IMG/VR virus record: IMGVR_UViG_3300035661_000151
Span: 1 to 40,154 of that record
Length of the DNA: 40,154 nt
Strand: one strand, 5' to 3'
Origin: a virus
Of this stretch, positions 1-6,329 are shown in pieces; the stretch's first letter is position 1, and each line of letters opens with the position of its first letter. The position numbers and the translations under genes are program-made. The notes below the pieces were generated by a model, which was given only the letters and a program-made list of their open reading frames with translations, did no database searches and was not told the origin of the DNA.

Positions 1-76
1 GGGGCCACGAGGAATTCACGAAAACGGCATCACCCGCCTCCGAGCGTCGTGGCGCCGCGACGCGAGAATTCGCGCC

Positions 77-214
77 TCAGACGAGGATCGGGTCAGGAGG
101 TCTGGTGTCTTGCTCGCGCACGCACACCGCCATCGCGCCGCACTTCGGGCACGCCATGTCGCTCTGCGGATCGTGCGCGCAGAACGGCGGGATCCAGGTC
201 GTCGTGTCAGTCAC
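77..214 (-). CDS. Small Cys-rich (zinc-ribbon-like) protein
   Basis: A 45-residue protein starting at GTG 214 and overlapping the end of the upstream gene by eight bases. It has a CPKCG pair typical of zinc ribbons and another Cys two-thirds of the way upstream (PPFCAHD), plus one in VCVRE, so a single metal site is plausible. It is the last recognisable gene of the leftward operon before the window edge. No family is recognised and no function is proposed. The tight overlap with the gene before it is the main reason to believe it is translated. An ATG inside the frame would give an even shorter product. Confidence 0.5.
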   Translation of the reverse strand: MTDTTTWIPPFCAHDPQSDMACPKCGAMAVCVREQDTRPPDPILV

Positions 215-830
215 GTGGCACCTCCGCGCGCACGAACTTACCGGCCTCGTCGAGGCGGTACGGCACGTGCGGCTCGATGCCCCCCTCACCGACGCAAGCG
301 ACCGAGCGTCGGCACTTCCCGCGCGAGCCGTCCCACCAGAGGATCGAGATCGTCCCGCCCTCGCCGGCCGTCGCGGTGCCTCTGTCGCCGGCCGTCGCGG
401 TGCCGTAGTTGGCCGCCGAGATCGTCGCCCCCACGCACTTCGTGTCAGCGGGCGCGCGCGCGAGGAGGTACTCGGTCGCGCTCTTCTGGTCGCCGCAGTG
501 CACCACGACGCCAGCGGGGGACTTCACCTTGCCGCCGTCGAGCGCGATGACCTGCGACTTCGGGACCTCGACGACGAGCCACTTCGCGTCCGGCGCCCAC
601 GAGAGCAGCTGGCCGTTACCCTCGCCCCAAAGCAGGCCGTGGAGCCCGTGCCCGCACACCGGCGACGGATCCCAGTCGGGAGCCTTCACGGGGCCGCTCG
701 CCGGCCACAGGAAACCGCCATGCGCGGTCATGTCCGCCGCGCACGTGCGGAGCACGAGGGCCATCTCGACCGACGCGACCGACGCGACCGCCGAGGGCTT
801 CGCGCGCTTCGTCGTCGTCTTCTTCTTCAT
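207..830 (-). CDS. Phage protein of unknown function, DUF7666-like
   Basis: A 207-residue protein with a clear start: ATG 830 is preceded by GGAGGG at good spacing. A lysine-rich N-terminus (MKKKTTTKR) is followed by a compact domain with scattered Cys residues and a C-terminal stretch in which GTATAG occurs twice in tandem, then a W-W-D-G segment (ILWWDG). Proteins with such Gly-Thr-Ala repeats and a CxHGLH-like segment (CGHGLHGLL) are common, uncharacterised phage accessory proteins. I recall this as resembling DUF7666 but cannot confirm it. It is the first gene after a possible promoter, so it may be transcribed apart from the genes upstream of it. Function unknown. Confidence 0.65.
   Translation of the reverse strand: MKKKTTTKRAKPSAVASVASVEMALVLRTCAADMTAHGGFLWPASGPVKAPDWDPSPVCGHGLHGLLWGEGNGQLLSWAPDAKWLVVEVPKSQVIALDGGKVKSPAGVVVHCGDQKSATEYLLARAPADTKCVGATISAANYGTATAGDRGTATAGEGGTISILWWDGSRGKCRRSVACVGEGGIEPHVPYRLDEAGKFVRAEVPRD
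361..404. repeat. Short in-frame tandem repeat (24-bp period)
   Basis: A 20-bp sequence at 361-380 recurs exactly at 385-404. The 24-bp period gives an 8-residue repeat (GTATAG plus two residues) in the 207-830 protein. It keeps the frame, so copy-number change would lengthen or shorten the protein without breaking it. Confidence 0.8.
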
Positions 831-901
831 TCGCGAACCCTCCGTTTACGCTGTCAAAAACAGCATAAGCGCAACGTATTTTCTGCGCGGAACGCCTGCC
901 A
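831..901 (-). promoter_or_regulatory. Possible promoter/operator upstream of 207-830
   Basis: This 71-bp gap is visibly more AT-rich than its surroundings. It holds a perfect short palindrome at 850-864 (GCTGT, five bases, ACAGC), a TTGACA hexamer overlapping it on the minus strand, and a TATGCT-like hexamer further upstream. No pair of hexamers has ideal spacing, so the exact promoter is unsure. The palindrome could be an operator. The CTGT-N5-ACAG form differs from the enterobacterial LexA box, which has N8. Confidence 0.4.
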
Positions 902-1585
902 TTAGCCGCTCCGCGACACCGTGAGAGAAAACGACCCTGCGACGCTGCGCACGAGACCGCGCGCTCGCAGTCGCGCAACGGCCTTCGCCACGGACTCCGA
1001 GCTGTCCGGCGAGAGCAGCTCGACGAGTTCCGCGGGCGTGGCGTCGTCGGCCTCGAGAGCTCGCAGGATGCGGCGATCCCACGTGCCTGGAGTCGCCTCC
1101 GCGCCAGTGAAGTGCCTGGCGCTGAGCTTCGGTGCGCGCCTCTTCCCGTCGCCGAGAAGTGAGGCAAGCTTCGCGAGCGCAGCGTCCTCGACGAACCTGA
1201 CGCCGGCCGACGAGAGGCCGAGCGCCGCTCCCACTTCGTGGATAGACGCGCCGTCGGGGAATGCGGCAACGAACTCGGCGACCGTCCAGCCGCAGGGCAG
1301 GCACACACGGCAGTCGCCGCCGTGCTCGCATTCGGGCATCTCCATCGCCGCGAGGGCGCGCCTGCGATGCGAGTCGTAGCGCTTGGCGTCCTGGTCGGCG
1401 TTCCGAGACGGGCACTCGCCGCAGAGCCGCGACGGGTGGACGTCGAGCCCGGCGCGCCAGTAGTCCGGTTTCGGCAGCCGGTGGCCGCACTCCAGCACCT
1501 CGCTCCCATCGGGGAGCGTTTCGACGACGCGACGCCTGGACCCTCGCCGCTGCGGGCGACGGGAAGGCCTCGTGCACGCGTTCAC
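902..1585 (-). CDS. Cys-rich protein with sigma-region-4-like helix-turn-helix
   Basis: A 227-residue protein starting at GTG 1585, inside a GTGA overlap with the upstream gene, and ending in TAA. The N-terminal half has several Cys/His pairs (ECGHRL, LCGECP, PECEHGGDC, CLPC) that suggest zinc binding. The middle (SIHEVGAALGLSSAGVRFVE, about residues 115-135) resembles the DNA-binding helix-turn-helix of sigma-factor region 4. The C-terminal part looks like a winged helix (LVELLSPDSSESVAKAVARL). Together these suggest a DNA-binding regulator. Its place at the end of the integration operon would fit a transcription activator, but that is inference. Confidence 0.6.
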   Translation of the reverse strand: MNACTRPSRRPQRRGSRRRVVETLPDGSEVLECGHRLPKPDYWRAGLDVHPSRLCGECPSRNADQDAKRYDSHRRRALAAMEMPECEHGGDCRVCLPCGWTVAEFVAAFPDGASIHEVGAALGLSSAGVRFVEDAALAKLASLLGDGKRRAPKLSARHFTGAEATPGTWDRRILRALEADDATPAELVELLSPDSSESVAKAVARLRARGLVRSVAGSFSLTVSRSG

Positions 1586-2901
1586 GCTGCACCTCCGGTC
1601 CGTGACCCGTCCGACGCCCGCGGACGCGCAGGCGGGGCGAACAGCGCGCCTCCCGTGGCCGGCCCAGCGGGCGCCCTGAACCGCACGACCCGCTCGTCGC
1701 GGTCTCGCCGCCGGCGGTCGGCGGTCTCCGCTTCGAGTCGCGCCATCTCAGCCAGCTCGTGATCCACGTCGGTGCGGGCGTCGGGGTCGCGGGGGCCGAA
1801 CTTCGAGCTGCCGCGAGCCGAGGCGAGCTGGTCAGGCCGCGCGTGGAGGCGCTTGTAGGCGGCGACGACGACGGCCGGCACGGAGTGCAAGCGCTTCCCG
1901 CCGGCGAGCTCCGTCTGGACCTGCACGCACGCCAGCCGTGCGACCTCGGGGGCGCTCTCGGTCGCGCCCTCGGGCGTCGCAGCGTCGAGCAGCTCGGCGA
2001 GGGCATCGGCGCCGCCGCACCGGTCGGCGAGGGAGCCGAAGCGCGTGAGCGCCTCGGCGATGCGCTCTCGGTCCGAGCCTCGCTCAACCCGCCCGCTCGC
2101 CGGCTCCGGTGTAGGTGCGAAGCGCCCCCCCTGAATCGAATTGCTGGCGTGCTTCTCTTCTCTTCTCTTCTCTTCTGAGTCTTCTCTAGGGTTGTGACCC
2201 GGGTGTGACCCTACCGTGTGTAGGGAGTGACTCGGGCCGTGATTCCGACCGTGATCCTGGTGTGACCCGGGTTCGCGCCCGGTCAGTTCGTTCATGTACT
2301 CGGCCAGCGCACCTTCCGGGCGGAACCACTCCCCGCGGACTCGCAGGTGCGCGAAGCGCTCGTGCAGCGACGCCTCCAGGGCGGCGCCGCCGGAGATCGT
2401 GGCGAGGATGTCGATCCGCGTCCGAAGCTCGCCCGACAGGTGCCGCACTCGGTCCACGACGCTGTTGGAGAACCCGATCTTGATGAGCCCATCCGACTCT
2501 CGTCGGACGAAGTACACGTGCTCGCCGCCCTGCTCAGTCCGGCGCTTGTCGCGCGCGCGCATCTGCCGCTCGGCAGCCGTGAGATCCTCGCCGCTGTTGA
2601 ACTTTGCCCACGCGGCGATGCGAAGCTCTCGCCGCCCCGGTTCGGTGGCGACGATGATCATCGGCTCGTCGTCGCATTCCGATACGGTCAGGTCGGTCAT
2701 CGCCCGCGCGACTTCCGACCGGTCTCCGCCGATCAAGTCGTGTACGGCGTCGACGACCTCCCCTCGCGCAGGAAGCTTTACGACGCCGCGGCGCGCGCGC
2801 GCCTGGAGGCACAGCTCGCAGTAGATGAACCGCGTGGCCCGCGAGAGCCCGCGCTTCTCCCCCTGCGTCAGCTCACGCTGGAACTTGATCCAATCGCCCA
2901 T
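1582..2901 (-). CDS. Replication-initiator-like protein with T5orf172/GIY-YIG domain
   Basis: A 439-residue protein if started at ATG 2901 (GAGGAG just upstream); ATG 2931 would add ten residues and overlap the previous gene. The first 110 residues (WIKFQRELTQGEKRGLS onward) resemble the N-terminal domains of phage replication/primosomal proteins. Next comes a T5orf172/Mug113-type domain of the GIY-YIG superfamily: VYFVRRESDGLIKIGFS, then RVRHLS, LHERF and GEWFRP. A charged His/Arg/Glu linker follows, then a C-terminal region of unknown fold with an Arg/Asp-rich tail. The linker is coded by a pentanucleotide repeat. The GIY-YIG domain may cut DNA or may be degenerate; its target is unknown. 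Confidence 0.65.
   Translation of the reverse strand: MGDWIKFQRELTQGEKRGLSRATRFIYCELCLQARARRGVVKLPARGEVVDAVHDLIGGDRSEVARAMTDLTVSECDDEPMIIVATEPGRRELRIAAWAKFNSGEDLTAAERQMRARDKRRTEQGGEHVYFVRRESDGLIKIGFSNSVVDRVRHLSGELRTRIDILATISGGAALEASLHERFAHLRVRGEWFRPEGALAEYMNELTGREPGSHQDHGRNHGPSHSLHTVGSHPGHNPREDSEEKRREEKHASNSIQGGRFAPTPEPASGRVERGSDRERIAEALTRFGSLADRCGGADALAELLDAATPEGATESAPEVARLACVQVQTELAGGKRLHSVPAVVVAAYKRLHARPDQLASARGSSKFGPRDPDARTDVDHELAEMARLEAETADRRRRDRDERVVRFRAPAGPATGGALFAPPARPRASDGSRTGGAA
2153..2176. repeat. Pentanucleotide repeat (TTCTC)4.8 inside a gene
   Basis: Nearly five direct copies of TTCTC (GAGAA on the coding strand), coding the EEKRREEK linker of the 1582-2901 protein. A gain or loss of one unit would shift the frame. 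Confidence 0.85.
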
Positions 2902-2920
2902 GGGCTCCTCGTTGTCGTGG

Positions 2921-3154
2921 TCAGGCAGCATTGGCCAGCGCGCGCACGCGCTCCGGTCTGGTGGCGTCGAGCGCGGCGTAGAGCCGGCGCACGGTTCGGG
3001 GACTCGCGCCGAGCGAGGCGGCGACGATGCGCGTCGGGGGGCGCGCCGTGCCGAAGCGAGCGCGCAGGCATTCGACGACGGCGGCGGCTAGTGGCCCGCC
3101 GAGGCGAGCGGCGGCGATCCACGTCGTGAGCTCGGACGTCGCGAGGCACGCCAT
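2921..3154 (-). CDS. Small helix-turn-helix protein
   Basis: A 77-residue protein; ATG 3154 overlaps the stop of the gene before it. The C-terminal half (TRIVAASLGASPRTVRRLYA) reads as a classic helix-turn-helix, with the turn at LGAS and recognition helix RTVRRLYAAL. The N-terminal half is helical and Ala-rich. It is likely a small DNA-binding protein of the integration operon. Whether it regulates transcription or helps replication of the neighbouring initiator-like gene cannot be told from sequence alone. Confidence 0.6.
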   Translation of the reverse strand: MACLATSELTTWIAAARLGGPLAAAVVECLRARFGTARPPTRIVAASLGASPRTVRRLYAALDATRPERVRALANAA

Positions 3155-3918
3155 CACGCGACCTCGAGGTCCGGCGTCGGCTCGGTCGCAGCGAGCACCT
3201 CGTCGAGCGAGCTCGCGACCCGGCGAGCCTCGGCGCGCAGCCGCTCGACGGCCTCGCGCTCGTTCGGCATGTAGAGGCGCATGACGTGCGCGACGGCCTC
3301 GCCGAGGCGAGGGCCGCAGTACTCGTCGATCCGGACGCCCGACTTCGCCTCGAAAGCCTCGACGCTCGCCCGCAGGGCCAGCGAACGGCGGACCGTGCCG
3401 TCACGCTCGGCCGACACCTGGGCGATTCCGAGGCGCTTCCCCTCTTCGACTCCCTCGGCGCGCGCGGCCGCGAGCACGGCCTCGGCCGGGGACTGCGCCT
3501 GCGCGACGCGCAGCATCGCGGCCAGGAACGAGCGCGTGACCTGCTGCGGTTCGAGCTTCGGCGCGTCGACCTTCGCGACGAACTTCATCCCCTTCGCAAC
3601 CAGGAGTCCCCACGTCGGGGGCAGCTCGCCTCGCTGCACGATGTCCTCGTCCGACACGACGACCCACCAGCGATCGCAGAAGCGGGCGAGCGCTTCGGCC
3701 TTCGCGGGCTGTTTCAGTTCGCGCAGCCAGTCGCGTCGGTCGACCTTGACCTCGAAGCCGTGGAGCTCGAGCCCGCGCGAGGGCCAGAGCGACATGGCGA
3801 TCGCGTCGGCTCGGCGCGTGGCGCGGCCGCCGGTGGCGTCGCCGACGTCGGTGAAGAGCGCGTACTCGGGCGGCGCGAAGCGCGCGCGCAGCCGGGTGAT
3901 GACCTCGGCGGCGTTCAC
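3154..3918 (-). CDS. PD-(D/E)XK nuclease-like protein (MmcB-like N-terminus)
   Basis: A 254-residue protein starting at GTG 3918 in a GTGA overlap with the integrase stop. The N-terminal 110 residues carry the features of MmcB-like/PD-(D/E)XK phage proteins: an acidic residue in RRADAIAM, the core GFEVKVDRRDWLREL (E-x-K), and CDRWWVVV, which is common in this group. The C-terminal half is helical and charged, probably a coiled coil or DNA-contact region. It may nick or process DNA during integration or replication. The catalytic assignment rests on pattern only. It is translationally coupled to int. Confidence 0.6.
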   Translation of the reverse strand: MNAAEVITRLRARFAPPEYALFTDVGDATGGRATRRADAIAMSLWPSRGLELHGFEVKVDRRDWLRELKQPAKAEALARFCDRWWVVVSDEDIVQRGELPPTWGLLVAKGMKFVAKVDAPKLEPQQVTRSFLAAMLRVAQAQSPAEAVLAAARAEGVEEGKRLGIAQVSAERDGTVRRSLALRASVEAFEAKSGVRIDEYCGPRLGEAVAHVMRLYMPNEREAVERLRAEARRVASSLDEVLAATEPTPDLEVA

Positions 3919-5447
3919 GCGTCCCCCTCGCCGAGCGACTCGGCAGCGGCCGTCTCGGCCAGCACGTCCATCGCGTGGGCGATGGCGTTCGGGTCGCCGG
4001 TCAACGCGGCGTCGACGGCAGCCGCAGCGGCGCGCCCGAGGGGCGTGGAGGCGAGCTTGGCGAGCGTCGAGCGAGATTCTGGACACTCTCGCAGGTTCGC
4101 GGAATCAGACGTAGCGGGGCGTAGGCTTTCCGGCCGTTGACTTTCCGTTTCGCTGCGCGAATCTACGTCAAGTTCCGTTTTCGCTGGGTTCGATTCCCAT
4201 GCGTTTCCGCCACCGTCGCCCGCGTTTTCCTGCGCGGATCGATTCGTGTCCGTTTCGGTGTCCACTGCCGTGGCAGCGGAATCGCCCTCGATGAGGCATG
4301 CCGGGAGCGGCGGGAAGACCTGATCGTACACCCTCCGCACGAGGGCGGCGCCGTCGGTGTACTGCTTCGTCTGCTCGACGGCGTGGTGGCCGGCGCGGGC
4401 CATCATCGTCAGGGCCGGGTCTCCCCGCACAGCCATCCAGGTGATGCCCGTCGTGCGCAGGTCGTGCAGGGTCATCCACTCGCGCGTGCGAGTCATCGTG
4501 TGCAGCTCGGCGCGGCGCACGCCCGAGATCCACAGGTCGCCGCGGAGGATGGCCGCGAGGTGGTGCGGGTCGCCGAGCTGGCCGACGAGCCGCCCGTCCT
4601 CGCCCGCCTCGCGCACGAGCACGCGAAGCAGCGGAAGGATCTCCGGCTCCGCCTCGACGGGGAACCGCGCGACGCCCGCCTTGGGCGCCTTGGTCGCGTC
4701 GCCGCCGGCCTCGCGGTCCATCGCGCGCTGCACAGTCACGATGCCGCGCACGGTGTCGACGTCCTCGGTGATGATGGCCTCGAGCTCCCCGGGGCGGAGG
4801 TAGAGGTAGATCCCGAGCGCGTAGGCGCGACGCCGGCGCAGCGGCACCAGACCGCACCGCGAGAGCTGCAGGAACTCGGCGGGGAACAGGTGGACCTTCT
4901 GCGTGCGTTTGCCGCGCGTCGGCCCCTCGACGCCCTTCGCGGGGTTGTCCTCGCGGTCGCGCGCGCGCAGCTCGAGCACCTTCCCCTTCGTGGCGTCGGA
5001 GAACATCTTGGTGACGGTCCCCCAGATGTTCGTCGCCGACTTCCACTTGAGGGTCTCGTCGTCGACCGCGGCGTCGAGCCGCTGAACGATCTGTTCGAGG
5101 TCGCCGGCCGTGACGTCGCGCATGCGCTTGCGCCCAATGACGGGGAGGATCCGCGCGTCGAGGTGCGAACGGCACGACTCCCACGAGGTCTGCCCCTTCG
5201 CCCGCTTCGCCTCGATCCAGCGCTCCGACCAGTCCGCGACCGTCTCGATCTTCTTCTCGCCCGTCGCGAGCCACGCGTCGTAGGCCAGGCGCTGGATGAC
5301 GGCGGACTCTTTCTTCGCGTCGACCTTCTGCGACTTCGACCGGAACTGCTCGAGCGGCACCAGCTTCTCCGGCTCGCCGGGCAGCATGACCCGAGCGCAC
5401 CACCGTCCACCGCGGTAGCGGACTGCCCCTGCTCCACGCGGGGGCAT
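3915..5447 (-). CDS. int: Tyrosine-family integrase
   Basis: A 510-residue tyrosine recombinase that would integrate and excise the phage genome. Visible catalytic residues are R218 (YLRPGE), a possible Lys at 256, H328 and R331 (HDLR), H354 (AGHH) and the nucleophile Y363 (TKQYTD). An N-terminal arm/core-binding region with a SAM-like fold (residues about 60-150) precedes them. After Y363 there is an unusual tail of about 145 residues, low in complexity and polar, that spans a tRNA T-arm-like sequence (4185-4199). This matches Myxococcus phage Mx8, where attP lies within the integrase gene, so integration would replace the C-terminal tail in the prophage. ATG 5447 overlaps the stop of the small gene upstream by one base. 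Confidence 0.9.
   Translation of the reverse strand: MPPRGAGAVRYRGGRWCARVMLPGEPEKLVPLEQFRSKSQKVDAKKESAVIQRLAYDAWLATGEKKIETVADWSERWIEAKRAKGQTSWESCRSHLDARILPVIGRKRMRDVTAGDLEQIVQRLDAAVDDETLKWKSATNIWGTVTKMFSDATKGKVLELRARDREDNPAKGVEGPTRGKRTQKVHLFPAEFLQLSRCGLVPLRRRRAYALGIYLYLRPGELEAIITEDVDTVRGIVTVQRAMDREAGGDATKAPKAGVARFPVEAEPEILPLLRVLVREAGEDGRLVGQLGDPHHLAAILRGDLWISGVRRAELHTMTRTREWMTLHDLRTTGITWMAVRGDPALTMMARAGHHAVEQTKQYTDGAALVRRVYDQVFPPLPACLIEGDSAATAVDTETDTNRSAQENAGDGGGNAWESNPAKTELDVDSRSETESQRPESLRPATSDSANLRECPESRSTLAKLASTPLGRAAAAAVDAALTGDPNAIAHAMDVLAETAAAESLGEGDA
4143..4257. other. attP: Candidate attP: tRNA T-arm-like core with arm-like repeats
   Basis: On the plus strand, 4185-4199 reads TGGGTTCGATTCCCA, a T-stem/T-loop with the TTCGA loop of tRNA genes. 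It is not a whole tRNA, as no matching acceptor or anticodon arm lies upstream. Copies of TCCGTTT at about 4145, 4174 and 4250 surround it and could be integrase arm sites. The site lies within the int coding region (about codons 417-421), so attP would be internal to int as in Mx8. The target would be the 3' end of a host tRNA gene. Core limits are unknown. Confidence 0.5.
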
Positions 5448-5800
5448 CAGCTGGCCCTCCGCAGGCCAAGGGCAGCCAGCTGGCGATCGCGGCGCTGCTC
5501 GTCCGTCTCGGCGGCGGCGTGCTTCCGCGACTGCCGGGGGCGCGCTGCATCCCAGGACTCGAACGCCGCGACGCTGCACGAGTAGCCGCGCGGGGCCTTC
5601 CGCAGCGGGGGGCGCCGCGCATCGGAGTCGGCGAGCCGGCCGCGATCATCCCAGGCGCGCTTCGACCAGCCTGGGGGGAGGTGCAGCGCGCGCGGGTCGG
5701 ACGTGTACGGGGCGACAGGTGCGCCCGTTGCGGACGCGATGCGCGCGAGCACGCGCTCGGCCACGGCGTCTGCAATCTCGTTGATCAGGTCGGACTTCAC
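5447..5800 (-). CDS. Small protein upstream of int, possibly excisionase-like
   Basis: A 117-residue basic protein starting at GTG 5800 within a GTGA overlap, and ending one base into the int start codon. The first 20 residues form an amphipathic helix (LINEIADAVAERVLARI). The middle (LRKAPRGYSCSVAAFESW) resembles winged-helix DNA-binding proteins, and the C-terminus is Arg/Glu-rich. Its position directly before int, with coupling, fits a recombination directionality factor, but no family signature is clear. It could equally be a structural DNA-binding protein. Confidence 0.5.
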   Translation of the reverse strand: MKSDLINEIADAVAERVLARIASATGAPVAPYTSDPRALHLPPGWSKRAWDDRGRLADSDARRPPLRKAPRGYSCSVAAFESWDAARPRQSRKHAAAETDEQRRDRQLAALGLRRAS

Positions 5801-6057
5801 GCGGCCTCCAGTCCCCACACGGTCACCACCGTCCAAACCCAGCGGATCTCGTCGAGCCTCGTGACGAGCACGACGTTCAGTCCAGGCACGCGCCACAACC
5901 ACGCGCCGTCGCGCGTCCGAGTACGCCACTCGCGGCGTGCCTCTCGCAGCACCTGGGAGATCGCGAGCTGCGCGTCGTCGCGCGAGACCTCGCCTCCGAG
6001 GCGTTCGCGGTACCTGTCGATCGCATGCGCGGTCAGCCTGAACGTCGCCGTGGCCAT
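5797..6057 (-). CDS. Small protein with HAIDRYRERL motif, unknown
   Basis: An 86-residue protein; ATG 6057 is preceded by GGAGG. It starts with a beta strand and the motif LTAHAIDRYRERL, seen in many small uncharacterised phage and toxin-like proteins. It ends in an all-beta Trp-rich segment (WVWTVVTVWG). The shape (helix, then three or four strands) recalls RelE/DUF4258-type folds, but I see no catalytic set. It sits after a strong hairpin (6076-6100), so its expression may be separately controlled. Function unknown. Confidence 0.55.
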   Translation of the reverse strand: MATATFRLTAHAIDRYRERLGGEVSRDDAQLAISQVLREARREWRTRTRDGAWLWRVPGLNVVLVTRLDEIRWVWTVVTVWGLEAA

Positions 6058-6075
6058 CGAAACCTCCACGCCCGA

Positions 6076-6100
6076 CGCCGGGGGCTCGCAACCCCCGGCG
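6076..6100 (-). terminator. Strong hairpin in the leftward operon
   Basis: A perfect 9-bp stem (CGCCGGGGG with CCCCCGGCG) around a 7-base loop lies between the stop of 6115-6309 and the ribosome-binding site of 5797-6057. There is no T-run on either side, so it may be a weak terminator, an RNA-processing site or a translational attenuator. Confidence 0.5.
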
Positions 6101-6114
6101 CCGAGCATCCAGGA

Positions 6115-6309
6115 TCACGCGAGCGCGTAGACCGCCGTGCGCTTGATGCCGTCCATCCGCGCGATGCCGGCGTCGCGCAGGTGCGCGAGCGCGGTGCGCG
6201 CGCTCTCGATGCTCAGGCCCGTCTTCTCGGCGATGGCCGAGATCGGCTGCCCCTTCTTGCCCAGGGACTTCTTCACGGCGTTCACGTTCTTCTCGGTCGA
6301 CTTCTTCAT
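6115..6309 (-). CDS. Small winged-helix protein
   Basis: A 64-residue protein. ATG 6309 is chosen because GGAGGA sits four bases upstream; a GTG at 6333 overlapping the helicase stop would add eight residues. A Lys-rich N-terminus (MKKSTEKNVNAVKKSLGKKG) precedes a winged helix-turn-helix: ISAIAEKTGLSIESARTALA, then a wing ending in AVYALA. It resembles small MarR/ArsR-like or accessory phage DNA-binding domains. It may regulate the leftward operon or help the helicase encoded just before it. Confidence 0.6.
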   Translation of the reverse strand: MKKSTEKNVNAVKKSLGKKGQPISAIAEKTGLSIESARTALAHLRDAGIARMDGIKRTAVYALA

Positions 6310-6329
6310 TCGGTCCTCCGTCGTCAGGA

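Noticed and set aside
105-905. Long plus-strand open frames opposite 207-830 and throughout the window
   Set aside because: They are antisense shadows caused by high GC content: Arg/Ala/Pro-rich, without ribosome-binding sites or known domains.
4185-4199. A complete tRNA gene
   Set aside because: Only a T-arm is present; no acceptor, D or anticodon arm can be paired upstream. Treated as an attachment core instead.
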